Origin: Corynebacterium glyciniphilum AJ 3170
GTDB lineage: Bacteria; Actinomycetota; Actinomycetes; Mycobacteriales; Mycobacteriaceae
Assembly: GCF_000626675.1 (NCBI RefSeq)
Contig: NZ_CP006843.1
Span: forward strand, 1-58,432
Reading direction: 5' to 3'
Length of the DNA: 58,432 nt
The first letter of the stretch is position 1, and every line of letters starts with the position of its first letter. A program made the position numbers and the translations under genes. A model generated the notes under the pieces. The model made no database searches, was not told where the DNA came from, and was given only the letters and a program-made list of their open reading frames with translations. Below, one piece after another: positions 19,135-26,233 of the stretch.

Positions 19135-19206
19135 ATGAAGAAGGCATACCGCAAGCCGGAGGCCACCAAGGCCGAGTTCGGCGCCATCATGGCGTGGCCG
19201 GGCTGA
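19135..19206 (+). CDS. Putative RiPP precursor peptide, 23 residues
   Basis: A 23-codon ORF with an excellent ribosome binding site (GAGAGGAGG, five bases before the ATG), first in a tightly coupled operon. The N-terminal half is basic and has Y5-R-K-P8, resembling the YxxP element through which actinobacterial lasso leader peptides contact the RiPP recognition element; the usual Leu at +2 is Ala and the later Gly is shifted. Thr11 is followed by Lys12, so by the common Thr-minus-2 rule the core would be AEFGAIMAWPG (11 residues). Trp21, Pro22 and the C-terminal Gly stand out. The core has no Cys, Ser or Thr and no Asp/Glu at ring position 7-9, so lanthionine, azole and lasso chemistry are unlikely. 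That it is a precursor is inferred from size and context. Confidence 0.7.
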   Translation: MKKAYRKPEATKAEFGAIMAWPG

Positions 19207-19239
19207 TCGAACCCAACGAAGGTAACTGGAAGGGCGCGG

Positions 19240-19962
19240 ATGTCAACACCGTCAAGCGACATCAAGCGGGGATTGCTCTGCGTCCCCCAGTTACTCTTCG
19301 CGTTGGCTCTTGCGCCATACTCCCCAGTGCTTTCACTGTGTTTTTTCATAGATGCAGTCGTCGTCCTCGCACCTTGGCGCGTGCCCCGATTCTCACGAAG
19401 CGCGGCTAGCTATTGGGCTGAGACGCTACTGACAGTACTTCCCATGGCTCTCGCGATGGCCTACACCATCATCCGCGGTGACGTTCCTTTCACCACTGAC
19501 TACTTGGCAGTACAGATCCTCGCCGGTTTCGCACTCGGTGCAGCGGGACTACACCTGAGCGGGCTTCCCCTAAAAAGTGTCTTCAATGGAGACATTGCTG
19601 AACTAATGGGCCAAGACACCAGATCGCACATAAAGGCTAGGGCGTTTCAGACGTCGGTAGCTCCACTGCTTGAAGAATATACATATCGAGTCGCCCCTTT
19701 TATATACGGCACCATCGCACTATCGGCGGCAGCACAAATAGTCTTTGTACTGCGCCACTATCTACTTCGCGGCGGTAACGAGCTAAAACTGGGCAGGCCT
19801 TTCTATACACGGCTCTCGTTATCGGTCATATACCTACTAAGCTACCTACTGACAGGATCCATCCTAACCGCCGTACTCGCTCACTACATACACAACGCCC
19901 CCACGCTCTATATTGAATATCAGCGATATATTATCAGCGGAGAAAACGATAATGCTAAGTAA
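19240..19962 (+). CDS. CPBP-family intramembrane protease, putative leader peptidase
   Basis: A 240-residue membrane protein with about six hydrophobic segments. It carries the CPBP (Abi/Rce1-like) catalytic pattern: EEYTYR at 145-150 fits EExxxR, and HYIHN at 215-219 fits HxxxN. Such proteases cleave peptides at the membrane and occur in bacteriocin clusters for processing or immunity. GAAGG is six bases before the ATG. It starts 33 bases after the precursor stop. Removal of the precursor leader is the simplest role here; immunity is the alternative. Base composition is clearly lower in GC than the flanking genes. Confidence 0.75.
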   Translation: MSTPSSDIKRGLLCVPQLLFALALAPYSPVLSLCFFIDAVVVLAPWRVPRFSRSAASYWAETLLTVLPMALAMAYTIIRGDVPFTTDYLAVQILAGFALGAAGLHLSGLPLKSVFNGDIAELMGQDTRSHIKARAFQTSVAPLLEEYTYRVAPFIYGTIALSAAAQIVFVLRHYLLRGGNELKLGRPFYTRLSLSVIYLLSYLLTGSILTAVLAHYIHNAPTLYIEYQRYIISGENDNAK

Positions 19963-20734
19963 TCAACTAGTTGCATCGACGGCAGAATGGGTCAAGAGCT
20001 TCTTCCCTGAATCACTCACGCGGAATGTTGTATATAGCGGAAGCATCGTTCAGGGATGGAATCATGCAGAGAGCGACATCGATGTATACGTTATTGCAGA
20101 TCCCTTCACTGTCGGTGCCAACTGGCCTGTTCGTTTCACAGAGTCCTACTTTGAACTCAGTGAGCCCGACGTTCCAGTCGCGGTCAACTGGGTAAACGGA
20201 ACGAAGGTCGATTGTGAATTATGGACTCACGATCAGATCGATGAATTGTCGCGGATACTTCGTCCCAAAGATCCCAAAAACAACTGGGAACTCACGATTG
20301 ACGAGTCATACTTCGATACGTTCTACCGCTTATCCATCGCACGCAGTCTCGAACCTGGTTCACCCTGTGCAAAGATATTCGACGATCAGGCGCAGCAAAC
20401 AGTGGCAAACAATATGGCACGTAGGCGGCTTGATGAAGCCGATGCATACATGGAGGACACTGTAGGGTTGCTGGAGTCAAAGGACTTTCCGCAATCCGCA
20501 TATCTTGCACACATTTCCTACAGAAAGGTCATTGACGCTCTGGTGAGCTCTCGTGGAGAGTATCAGCCAAATGGAAAATGGCGCCCTAGGCGCGTCAAAA
20601 AGGTCGCTCCCGAGCTGTTCAGAGAGTATTGGGAGGTCGAGACGTTCCGAAACATAAATGATAACTACGAGTCCTGGACCACTGACGTACTTCGTAAATC
20701 GAAATCGATCGCATCAAGATTGGAAGTAGCATGA
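19952..20734 (+). CDS. Nucleotidyltransferase-fold protein of the RiPP-like operon
   Basis: A 260-residue protein with a pol-beta-type nucleotidyltransferase motif: GS at 30-31 and DxD at 42-44 within SGSIVQGWNHAESDIDVYV; a third acidic residue is likely in TKVDCELW. The C-terminal half is helical. Its ATG lies inside the last codons of the CPBP gene (11-base overlap) with GGAG upstream; an in-frame ATG at 19913 is less likely. Nucleotidyltransferase-like enzymes decorate some phosphorylated lasso peptides (for example PsmN of pseudomycoidin). Here it may transfer a nucleotide or sugar phosphate to the peptide. A free-standing MNT-type toxin or aminoglycoside-modifying role is possible but fits the operon less well. 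Confidence 0.75.
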   Translation: MLSNQLVASTAEWVKSFFPESLTRNVVYSGSIVQGWNHAESDIDVYVIADPFTVGANWPVRFTESYFELSEPDVPVAVNWVNGTKVDCELWTHDQIDELSRILRPKDPKNNWELTIDESYFDTFYRLSIARSLEPGSPCAKIFDDQAQQTVANNMARRRLDEADAYMEDTVGLLESKDFPQSAYLAHISYRKVIDALVSSRGEYQPNGKWRPRRVKKVAPELFREYWEVETFRNINDNYESWTTDVLRKSKSIASRLEVA

Positions 20735-20997
20735 AGACCTACACGCCGCACATGGGAGCTAACGTACGTAACGTCGGAGGTACTCTATACGTCGCGAAAA
20801 GACAAACCGTGCGCGAGCTCAATGACGTGGCCGTATTAATTTGGCGGACCATTGAGTCTGGTGCCACGGTTTCTGAAATCGTAGATGTAGTTACCTCGGA
20901 GTATTCAGTATCCGAGGAGGAGGCAGAGCGCGATACTATCGACTTCCTCTCTTCTCTTGAGCAAGACGGTCTCGTTGTAGCGAGCGACAATGGGTAG
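20731..20997 (+). CDS. PqqD-like RiPP recognition element
   Basis: An 88-residue PqqD-fold protein. It begins with a three-strand wing (VRNVGGTLYVAKRQTVRELN), and the helix pattern VAVLIWRTIESGATVSEIVDVV with the closing LEQDGLVV is characteristic. Such domains bind leader peptides and deliver the precursor to modifying enzymes. Its ATG overlaps the nucleotidyltransferase stop by four bases, and its stop overlaps the oxygenase start by eight. Its presence as a separate protein next to a YxxP-containing micro-ORF is the main reason for calling this operon a RiPP pathway. Confidence 0.85.
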   Translation: MKTYTPHMGANVRNVGGTLYVAKRQTVRELNDVAVLIWRTIESGATVSEIVDVVTSEYSVSEEEAERDTIDFLSSLEQDGLVVASDNG

Positions 20998-21628
20998 ACG
21001 TTTCAGCGTGCATGACGACCATTTTGAAAAAGAACTGTACGAAAATGTTAAGGAGTGGCACGCACGTCAGCCCTTGCATAATACTATGCTACCTGGTTCT
21101 GGGGTTCGATCACACCACGACGGAAGCGCTATATACGGCGACACGCTCGTTTGGTCAGGAGAGCTTGTCGACGATGACGTACTAGGTCCAGTCACTGTCG
21201 CTATCAAGTCTCTTGCCATGCAGGATACGCGCCTATTCGGAGAATACGAACAGGATTGGGACGCCTTCACGTTGACACCATGGTGCCACCCAGCGGGATC
21301 GCGCTTAGGCTGGCACACGGATCTCCTTGACAGTGGCCCTACAAGGGTGGGCGCGTTCACCTGGTACCTCAACGACGATTGGGACTACGACTGGGGTGGC
21401 CACTTGCAGATCATCGATAGGGATCATTCGGATGTCGAAATGGTAAGTCAAGCAAGCTGGAAAGGAAAAACTCCCTCCGTTTCCTCTTCCATCCCGGATG
21501 TAATACCACCACGGGCCAACCGCTTTGTCGCGTTCAAATCGGGAACCTGGCACTCCGTTTCTCGCGTGGATTTAACAGCGGGAGATCGCATGCGACGCTC
21601 AATAGTCGGTTTCTTTATAAAGACATAA
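20990..21628 (+). CDS. 2-oxoglutarate/Fe(II)-dependent oxygenase
   Basis: A 212-residue dioxygenase of the prolyl-4-hydroxylase-like superfamily. The iron facial triad is visible: H109 and D111 in LGWHTD, and H188 in SGTWHSV. The 2-oxoglutarate Arg is probably R200 or R203 near RMRRSIVGFF. Strand pattern GAFTWYLNDDWDYDWGGHLQII between them is typical of the family (GGxL). It should hydroxylate or otherwise oxidise a peptide residue such as Pro22, Trp21 or another core position. The oxidation could create a hydroxyl for the following kinase or transferase; that order is inference. Confidence 0.85.
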   Translation: MGRRFSVHDDHFEKELYENVKEWHARQPLHNTMLPGSGVRSHHDGSAIYGDTLVWSGELVDDDVLGPVTVAIKSLAMQDTRLFGEYEQDWDAFTLTPWCHPAGSRLGWHTDLLDSGPTRVGAFTWYLNDDWDYDWGGHLQIIDRDHSDVEMVSQASWKGKTPSVSSSIPDVIPPRANRFVAFKSGTWHSVSRVDLTAGDRMRRSIVGFFIKT

Positions 21629-21642
21629 GGGGAGTTTAGATC

Positions 21643-22251
21643 GTGTTTTACGTACTTACCGGTATTGACGGAGCCGGGAAATCAAGTGTCATAGAAGTAC
21701 TGTCCAAACGAGGAATGAAGACGTGTACTGTCACTCCGGAATTCGCGCTATCAAGCGCTGAATATACCAAACCGTTGATTGACATGAAGCCACGTGAGTT
21801 TTTTCAGGATATGCCTCCACTCGAGCGAAGTACATTCTTGTCACTGTTAGTTTCACTGACTTTCGAGCGACACATAAAACCAGCGCTTACAGAAGGTACA
21901 GATATACTCTGCGACTCATACTGGTACAAATATGCTGCTAAAGAGTGTGTCATCAATCCGGGTTCATCGCAATATCTTCTCTCCTTCTTCGAGTCGCTCC
22001 CATCGCCTGATAAAGTCATCGTACTGGAAACCGAACCGGAAGTGGCTTGGGGACGAAAAGGTGGATCCGCAACGCCATTTGAATATGGCGGCGGCGACAA
22101 ATATGACGTACGCGCCGCTTTTATCGACTTCCAAAAGAAAGTCGGAAATAAACTACTGTCTTTTCCGCCTTCCATTGCGACCTCCTCAATAAAGACAGAC
22201 CGAGGTCCGGAGGAATTGGCAGATCACATAGAGAATATGCTGTATGCATAA
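21643..22251 (+). CDS. Thymidylate-kinase-like P-loop kinase
   Basis: A 202-residue P-loop protein with GIDGAGKS at residues 7-14, the thymidylate kinase signature, and a helical lid region with DSYWYKYAAKE where TMK has DRY. It starts at a GTG 14 bases after the oxygenase stop and overlaps the MFS gene by eight bases. A house-keeping dTMP kinase would be unusual inside such an operon. More likely it phosphorylates the peptide, a nucleoside or a nucleotide donor used by the nucleotidyltransferase. Divergent TMK-like kinases are found in several antibiotic pathways. Confidence 0.75.
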   Translation: MFYVLTGIDGAGKSSVIEVLSKRGMKTCTVTPEFALSSAEYTKPLIDMKPREFFQDMPPLERSTFLSLLVSLTFERHIKPALTEGTDILCDSYWYKYAAKECVINPGSSQYLLSFFESLPSPDKVIVLETEPEVAWGRKGGSATPFEYGGGDKYDVRAAFIDFQKKVGNKLLSFPPSIATSSIKTDRGPEELADHIENMLYA

Positions 22252-23446
22252 AGTATCACACCTGCTGCCTGAAGCGTCTTCTGCGATACTCAAGCTTTAC
22301 TCTATATCATTTATTAACTACTTCGCTGCTGGTACCGCAGTGGCCAATGAGGTAGTCTTCGTCGTCAATGAGCTAGGCTCATCGCCGACCTCTGCTGGAC
22401 TTTTTGTTTCCGCAGCTGCCGTGCTCGCGATATTCTCTACATTAGTTTTTGGTAGGATTCTACCTGAAGGAACTAGTTCCCGCGGCTGGTCGTCAATACT
22501 TCTTGTGCAAGGAACATTGGCAGTATCCTTGATATTCATTACAGGAAATGTGCAAGTACTGGTCTGGGTCTCGTTTATGGCTTTGATTCCAGTTTCCCAG
22601 TCGGCAGCTATTTCGGTAGTCAGCGCTATGCAGATTTCTGATATCGTAGTCGTTAGGTCCAGGATTCGGGTCATCATAAACATAGCAATGGCGCTAGGAG
22701 CTTCCTCTTGGTCAGTATTTCGACTGTTCGGAATTAGCCCATCGTGGATCTACTTCATCGTCGGTTGTGCACTAATTGTTGCTGGACTGGCGTGTCTGGC
22801 ACTCCTGAATGTGGTACAGGAGAAGCATCCCTCTGAAGGAAATATCGTAGGTACGTCGAAATCTACCTTATACCATCGTTTAGGACACAGGTTTTGGTTT
22901 TATATATTTTGTTTTTTCCCGTTTTTTCTGGGCAGCGGACTTCTATCTTTCGGCGTCCCTTTTATCATATTACGCAGTTCGTGGATTGATCATCGTAGCA
23001 TAGGTATTTTTTTCGCTATAAATATGGCGCTGGTGGTATTGTTCCAGGTAAAGTTTTCTCATGTCGTTGATAGGTCACGTGCTTTGCCTGTCGTCTCTGT
23101 TTTCTCCGGTATCCTCTTACTTGTCGCATGTCTTATGTTTTCCGCCTTCTCGTTCACTAAGGCTGGACTAGGATTGATTGCCATCATTGTAGTCATTGTT
23201 TCTTTCGTTGAGATCGCTAGTTCAAATATCGACTTTAAGATATTCTATCACCTCACGCCCCGGCACCTGTATGGATCTGCATCCACTGCAAGAACTTCTT
23301 CTGAGTCAGGTGCGCAGGTACTAGCCCCACTGCTTATACCTTCTCTAGTCGTTGTTCATCCTCTATGGTTTGTGTTTTTACTAGTCTGCTTTGGAGCTTT
23401 TTGGTGCTTTTCACTTTGGCGTCTTTCGGCATGCGTTTCCCGTTAG
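22244..23446 (+). CDS. MFS transporter, putative exporter of the peptide
   Basis: A 400-residue major facilitator protein with 11-12 hydrophobic segments, a duplication around a central cytoplasmic loop (about residues 190-215, VQEKHPSEGN) and a short tail. The sequence is AT-rich. It ends the coupled operon of six overlapping or nearly overlapping genes. Export of the finished product, giving self-protection as MccC does for microcin C, is the likely role. The family cannot be told more exactly by eye. Confidence 0.82.
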   Translation: MHKVSHLLPEASSAILKLYSISFINYFAAGTAVANEVVFVVNELGSSPTSAGLFVSAAAVLAIFSTLVFGRILPEGTSSRGWSSILLVQGTLAVSLIFITGNVQVLVWVSFMALIPVSQSAAISVVSAMQISDIVVVRSRIRVIINIAMALGASSWSVFRLFGISPSWIYFIVGCALIVAGLACLALLNVVQEKHPSEGNIVGTSKSTLYHRLGHRFWFYIFCFFPFFLGSGLLSFGVPFIILRSSWIDHRSIGIFFAINMALVVLFQVKFSHVVDRSRALPVVSVFSGILLLVACLMFSAFSFTKAGLGLIAIIVVIVSFVEIASSNIDFKIFYHLTPRHLYGSASTARTSSESGAQVLAPLLIPSLVVVHPLWFVFLLVCFGAFWCFSLWRLSACVSR

Positions 23447-23484
23447 ATTTGCATGCTGTTATTTCCTATTGTTTGGAGCGTTTC

Positions 23485-24570
23485 ATGAGCACCAACCGCA
23501 AGGACGACCACGTCCAGCTGGCCGAAGAACTCACCACCGAGGGGCGCGTACCGTACCCCCCCGGCGGTTTTCACGACCTGCGTTTCATGCACCATTCGTT
23601 CAACGGCCTTGCCCGTGACGCCGTCGACATCTCCACCACCGTGACCGGCGAGCGCTGGGAGGTGCCGTTCTACATCAACGCCATGACCGGCGGCAGCGAG
23701 AAGACCGGACAGATCAACGCCAACCTCGCCCGCGCCGCCGCAGCCACCGGAGTGGCCATGGCAAGTGGTTCCGTCAGTGCTGCCCTACGCGACCTCTCAC
23801 TCGAGCCGACGTTCCGCATTGTGCGCGACAGTGCGCCCGAGGCATTCATTTTCGCCAATGTCAGTCCGGAAGCCTCGGTGGAGCAGGCGCGGCGTGCGGT
23901 GGAGCTGTTGGACGCCAATGCGCTGCAGATCCACGTCAACCCGGCGCAGGAACTGGTGATGCCGGAGGGAGACCGGGACTTCCGTCCCTGGCTCGACCGG
24001 ATCGCCGAGATCGTCTCCGGGGTGGACGTTCCGGTGGTCGTCAAGGAGGTCGGCTTCGGACTCAGCAGCGAGAGCATCGCGGAGCTTGTGGAGCGGGGGG
24101 TGACCACCGTGGACGTCAGCGGGCGCGGCGGCACCAACTTCATCGACATCGAGAACCACCGTCGCTCGCGCCAGGAGTACACCTACCTGTCGGGGTGGGG
24201 TCAGACCACACCCGAGTGCCTGCTGGACACAGTGCATGGTGACGCCGGAGCGCTTGAAGTGGATGTGCTGGCGTCCGGAGGCGTGCGTACCCCGCTCGAT
24301 GTGGTGCGCGCCCTGGCACTCGGTGCCCGCGCCGTGGGCGTCAGCGGGCACTTCCTCCATGTCCTCATGACCGACGGGCCAGAGGCACTGGAGGACGAGC
24401 TGATGGCCTGGACGGTTCAGGTGCGCACCCTGATGACACTGCTCGGGGCGGCGGACGTCGCCTCTCTGTCAGCAACCGACGTGCTGGTCACCGGGGAGAC
24501 CGCGGAGTTCGCCCGGTTGAGGGGTGTGGACCTGCAGGTGCTGGCGCACCGGCGGACCGCAACCGGATAG
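23485..24570 (+). CDS. fni: Isopentenyl-diphosphate delta-isomerase, type 2
   Basis: A 361-residue FMN- and NADPH-dependent isomerase that interconverts IPP and DMAPP. Family marks are YINAMTGGS near residue 65, GVAMASGSVSAAL, ALQIHVNPAQELVMPEGDRDF, VVVKEVGFGLS and SGRGGTNFIDIENHRR, then ASGGVRTPLDVVRALALGA for the FMN phosphate site. ATG at 23485 has GGAG seven bases upstream. It follows the MFS gene by 38 bases but has the high-GC codon use of the plasmid backbone, so I doubt it belongs to the RiPP pathway. It may supply DMAPP; no prenyltransferase is nearby. Confidence 0.93.
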   Translation: MSTNRKDDHVQLAEELTTEGRVPYPPGGFHDLRFMHHSFNGLARDAVDISTTVTGERWEVPFYINAMTGGSEKTGQINANLARAAAATGVAMASGSVSAALRDLSLEPTFRIVRDSAPEAFIFANVSPEASVEQARRAVELLDANALQIHVNPAQELVMPEGDRDFRPWLDRIAEIVSGVDVPVVVKEVGFGLSSESIAELVERGVTTVDVSGRGGTNFIDIENHRRSRQEYTYLSGWGQTTPECLLDTVHGDAGALEVDVLASGGVRTPLDVVRALALGARAVGVSGHFLHVLMTDGPEALEDELMAWTVQVRTLMTLLGAADVASLSATDVLVTGETAEFARLRGVDLQVLAHRRTATG

Positions 24571-24677
24571 CAGTCTCACATCACCCTGTTAGCCGCCGCG
24601 ATGACCGCATTCATGCTCGCCGCCAGGACCGCTACGTCTGTTCCACCCCGACGGCTTCCGTGTTATCGAGTGAGCCC

Positions 24678-25325
24678 TCACTCCAGTGCGATCTCACTAT
24701 CGTCAGTGTTTCTACTTCCCCCGTCGGCGTACACCCCGCGTCCAGCCAGCGCATCGTAGAGGGTAGGCCGCGACACGCCCAGCTCCCTAGCGATCCTGGC
24801 TTTAGGCACACCAGTGGCTACGAGCTGACGGGCCCGGGCGACATCACCGATCGTCAACCGCGCCTGCTTACGGTACTTCCCGGCCTTCTTCGCGACCTCA
24901 ATTCCCTCACGCTGACGTTCTTTAATGCCCTCGCGCTCTAACTGCGCGAAAGCAGCAAAGATGGTCAGCATCGCCCTGCCCTCCTTGCTGGTCACATTCA
25001 GCTGCGGGGTATCGATGAACTCGACCTTCACACCACGATCGGCAAGCTCATCAACGATGGCCAACAGTTCCACCGTTGTGCGCGCAAGCCGATCAATCGA
25101 CTTCACCCGTAGTGTGTCGCCCGGGTAGATATACCGCAGCAACGTGGACAGCTCCGCGCGCTGATGCCGGGACCCCGCACCTGAGGCTTTCTCCTCGACG
25201 AGAAGATCAACATCGTGGAGTACTTCTCGTTGACGCTCAAGATTCTGATCCGCTGACGATACCCGGGCATAGCCATACACCCGGCCACCGCCGACCCGAG
25301 GCGGGATTCGCTCACGATCTGTCAA
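24678..25325 (-). CDS. Serine recombinase (resolvase/invertase family)
   Basis: A 215-residue small serine recombinase. The N-terminal catalytic domain starts YGYARVSSADQNLERQ, with the nucleophilic Ser at about residue 24, followed by RVKSIDRLART and FAAFAQLEREGIKERQREG, both classic. A C-terminal HTH (VPKARIARELGVSRPTLYDAL) recognises the crossover site. The start is TTG at 25325 with AGGAG upstream. It probably resolves plasmid multimers or belonged to a Tn3-like element. A small piece of the same HTH coding sequence recurs at 57735-57765. Confidence 0.92.
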   Translation of the reverse strand: MTDRERIPPRVGGGRVYGYARVSSADQNLERQREVLHDVDLLVEEKASGAGSRHQRAELSTLLRYIYPGDTLRVKSIDRLARTTVELLAIVDELADRGVKVEFIDTPQLNVTSKEGRAMLTIFAAFAQLEREGIKERQREGIEVAKKAGKYRKQARLTIGDVARARQLVATGVPKARIARELGVSRPTLYDALAGRGVYADGGSRNTDDSEIALE

Positions 25326-25481
25326 GACTCTCCTAGGGCTGGCGACACTACTGTCAAAATAGGGAATTTAGTACCTCATTTTACAGGAAGAACGGTGCCC
25401 AGGAAAAGTGTCAGGTCAGTACACCTCGGTTGACACGAGCGTCCGCGTCACTGACGGCCCCCTCGTTGTGTCTATCTTAAC

Positions 25482-25511
25482 TAGACTTTGACAGTCTATG
25501 TCAGGTAGACT
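25482..25511. promoter_or_regulatory. Operator-like repeats upstream of the HicAB-like pair
   Basis: TAGACT occurs at 25482 and 25506, and its complement AGTCTA at 25493. The first two form an inverted repeat around TTGAC. A TTGACA hexamer at 25488-25493 overlaps the dyad. This is a likely autoregulatory site for the HTH-bearing antitoxin. Confidence 0.45.
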
Positions 25512-25517
25512 AGCATC

Positions 25518-25736
25518 ATGACCAAGCGACAGAAGCTCCTCCGGGACATCCGACGCCAGGCAAAGAAGACCGGAGTCAGCTACCGGGAATCCGAAGGTGA
25601 CAGACACACCATCGTTCATCTCGGCACCGGTCGCCCTGTCCCCATCCCCCGACACAACGAGATCCCCGAGCGCACCACCGAAGCGATCTACAAGGAAACC
25701 GAAGAGTACCTAGGAAAGAGATGGTGGAAACAGTGA
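25518..25736 (+). CDS. HicA-like mRNA interferase toxin
   Basis: A 72-residue dsRBD-fold protein with the HicA pattern: basic N-terminus (MTKRQKLLRDIRRQAKKTG), then EGDRHTIVH with the probable catalytic His, then PVPIPRHNEI and a C-terminal helix. HicA toxins cleave mRNA and tmRNA. The following gene overlaps it by 16 bases and encodes the likely antitoxin. No clear ribosome binding site precedes the ATG. Confidence 0.75.
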   Translation: MTKRQKLLRDIRRQAKKTGVSYRESEGDRHTIVHLGTGRPVPIPRHNEIPERTTEAIYKETEEYLGKRWWKQ

Positions 25737-26200
25737 CCTCCCCGACCACCAACCACACAACCAACCAGACTGGCGACTACACCGCCCACGTCAGCGCCGA
25801 CGGCTCCGGATGGATGATCGACATCCCCGGACTCGACCGCGTGACCTACGCCGCGCACCTGCGAGACGTCGAGGCCACTGCCCTGGACCTCATCGCCATC
25901 ATGACCGGATCAACCCCCAGCGCCAGTGATCTGACCATCGCGTGGCCCGATGAGATCGCATCGGCTCTCACCACGATCAACTCTGCCAAACAGCAGGCCG
26001 AACTAGCACAGCAGCACGCCATGGACACCGTGGCCGATGCTGTCCTGCAGCTCAAATCCTCCGGGCAGAGCTACCGGGATATCGGCGCAGTGCTGGGAAT
26101 CAGCCACCAACGAGTCGCCCAACTACTCAGCAGCAAGAAACCCGCAGCAGAACGCATCCCGAGCCCAGGACTGCAAGACCGTGCCGCACAAAGCGCGTAG
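25721..26200 (+). CDS. HicB-like antitoxin with HTH domain
   Basis: A 159-residue protein. The N-terminal part (YTAHVSADGSGWMIDIPGLDRVT, about 19-41) resembles the degenerate RNase H-like HicB fold. The C-terminal part (SYRDIGAVLGISHQRVAQLLS) is a helix-turn-helix that would bind the operator upstream. AGGA precedes the ATG, which lies within hicA. It neutralises the toxin and represses the operon. It is longer than classical HicB, but the pair and order fit. Confidence 0.72.
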   Translation: MVETVTSPTTNHTTNQTGDYTAHVSADGSGWMIDIPGLDRVTYAAHLRDVEATALDLIAIMTGSTPSASDLTIAWPDEIASALTTINSAKQQAELAQQHAMDTVADAVLQLKSSGQSYRDIGAVLGISHQRVAQLLSSKKPAAERIPSPGLQDRAAQSA

Positions 26201-26233
26201 TGCCAGTGGCGCAGCCCCGGATACGCTAGATAC

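Noticed and set aside
19135..23446. Lasso peptide cluster
   Set aside because: The PqqD-like gene and YxxP leader fit, but there is no asparagine-synthetase-like cyclase or transglutaminase-like protease, and the core lacks a ring-forming acid.
23485..24570. fni as a tailoring gene for Trp prenylation
   Set aside because: It makes or converts DMAPP only. No prenyltransferase is present, and its composition differs from the peptide operon.
24678..25325. Complete Tn3-type transposon around the resolvase
   Set aside because: No transposase tnpA and no terminal inverted repeats were seen nearby.
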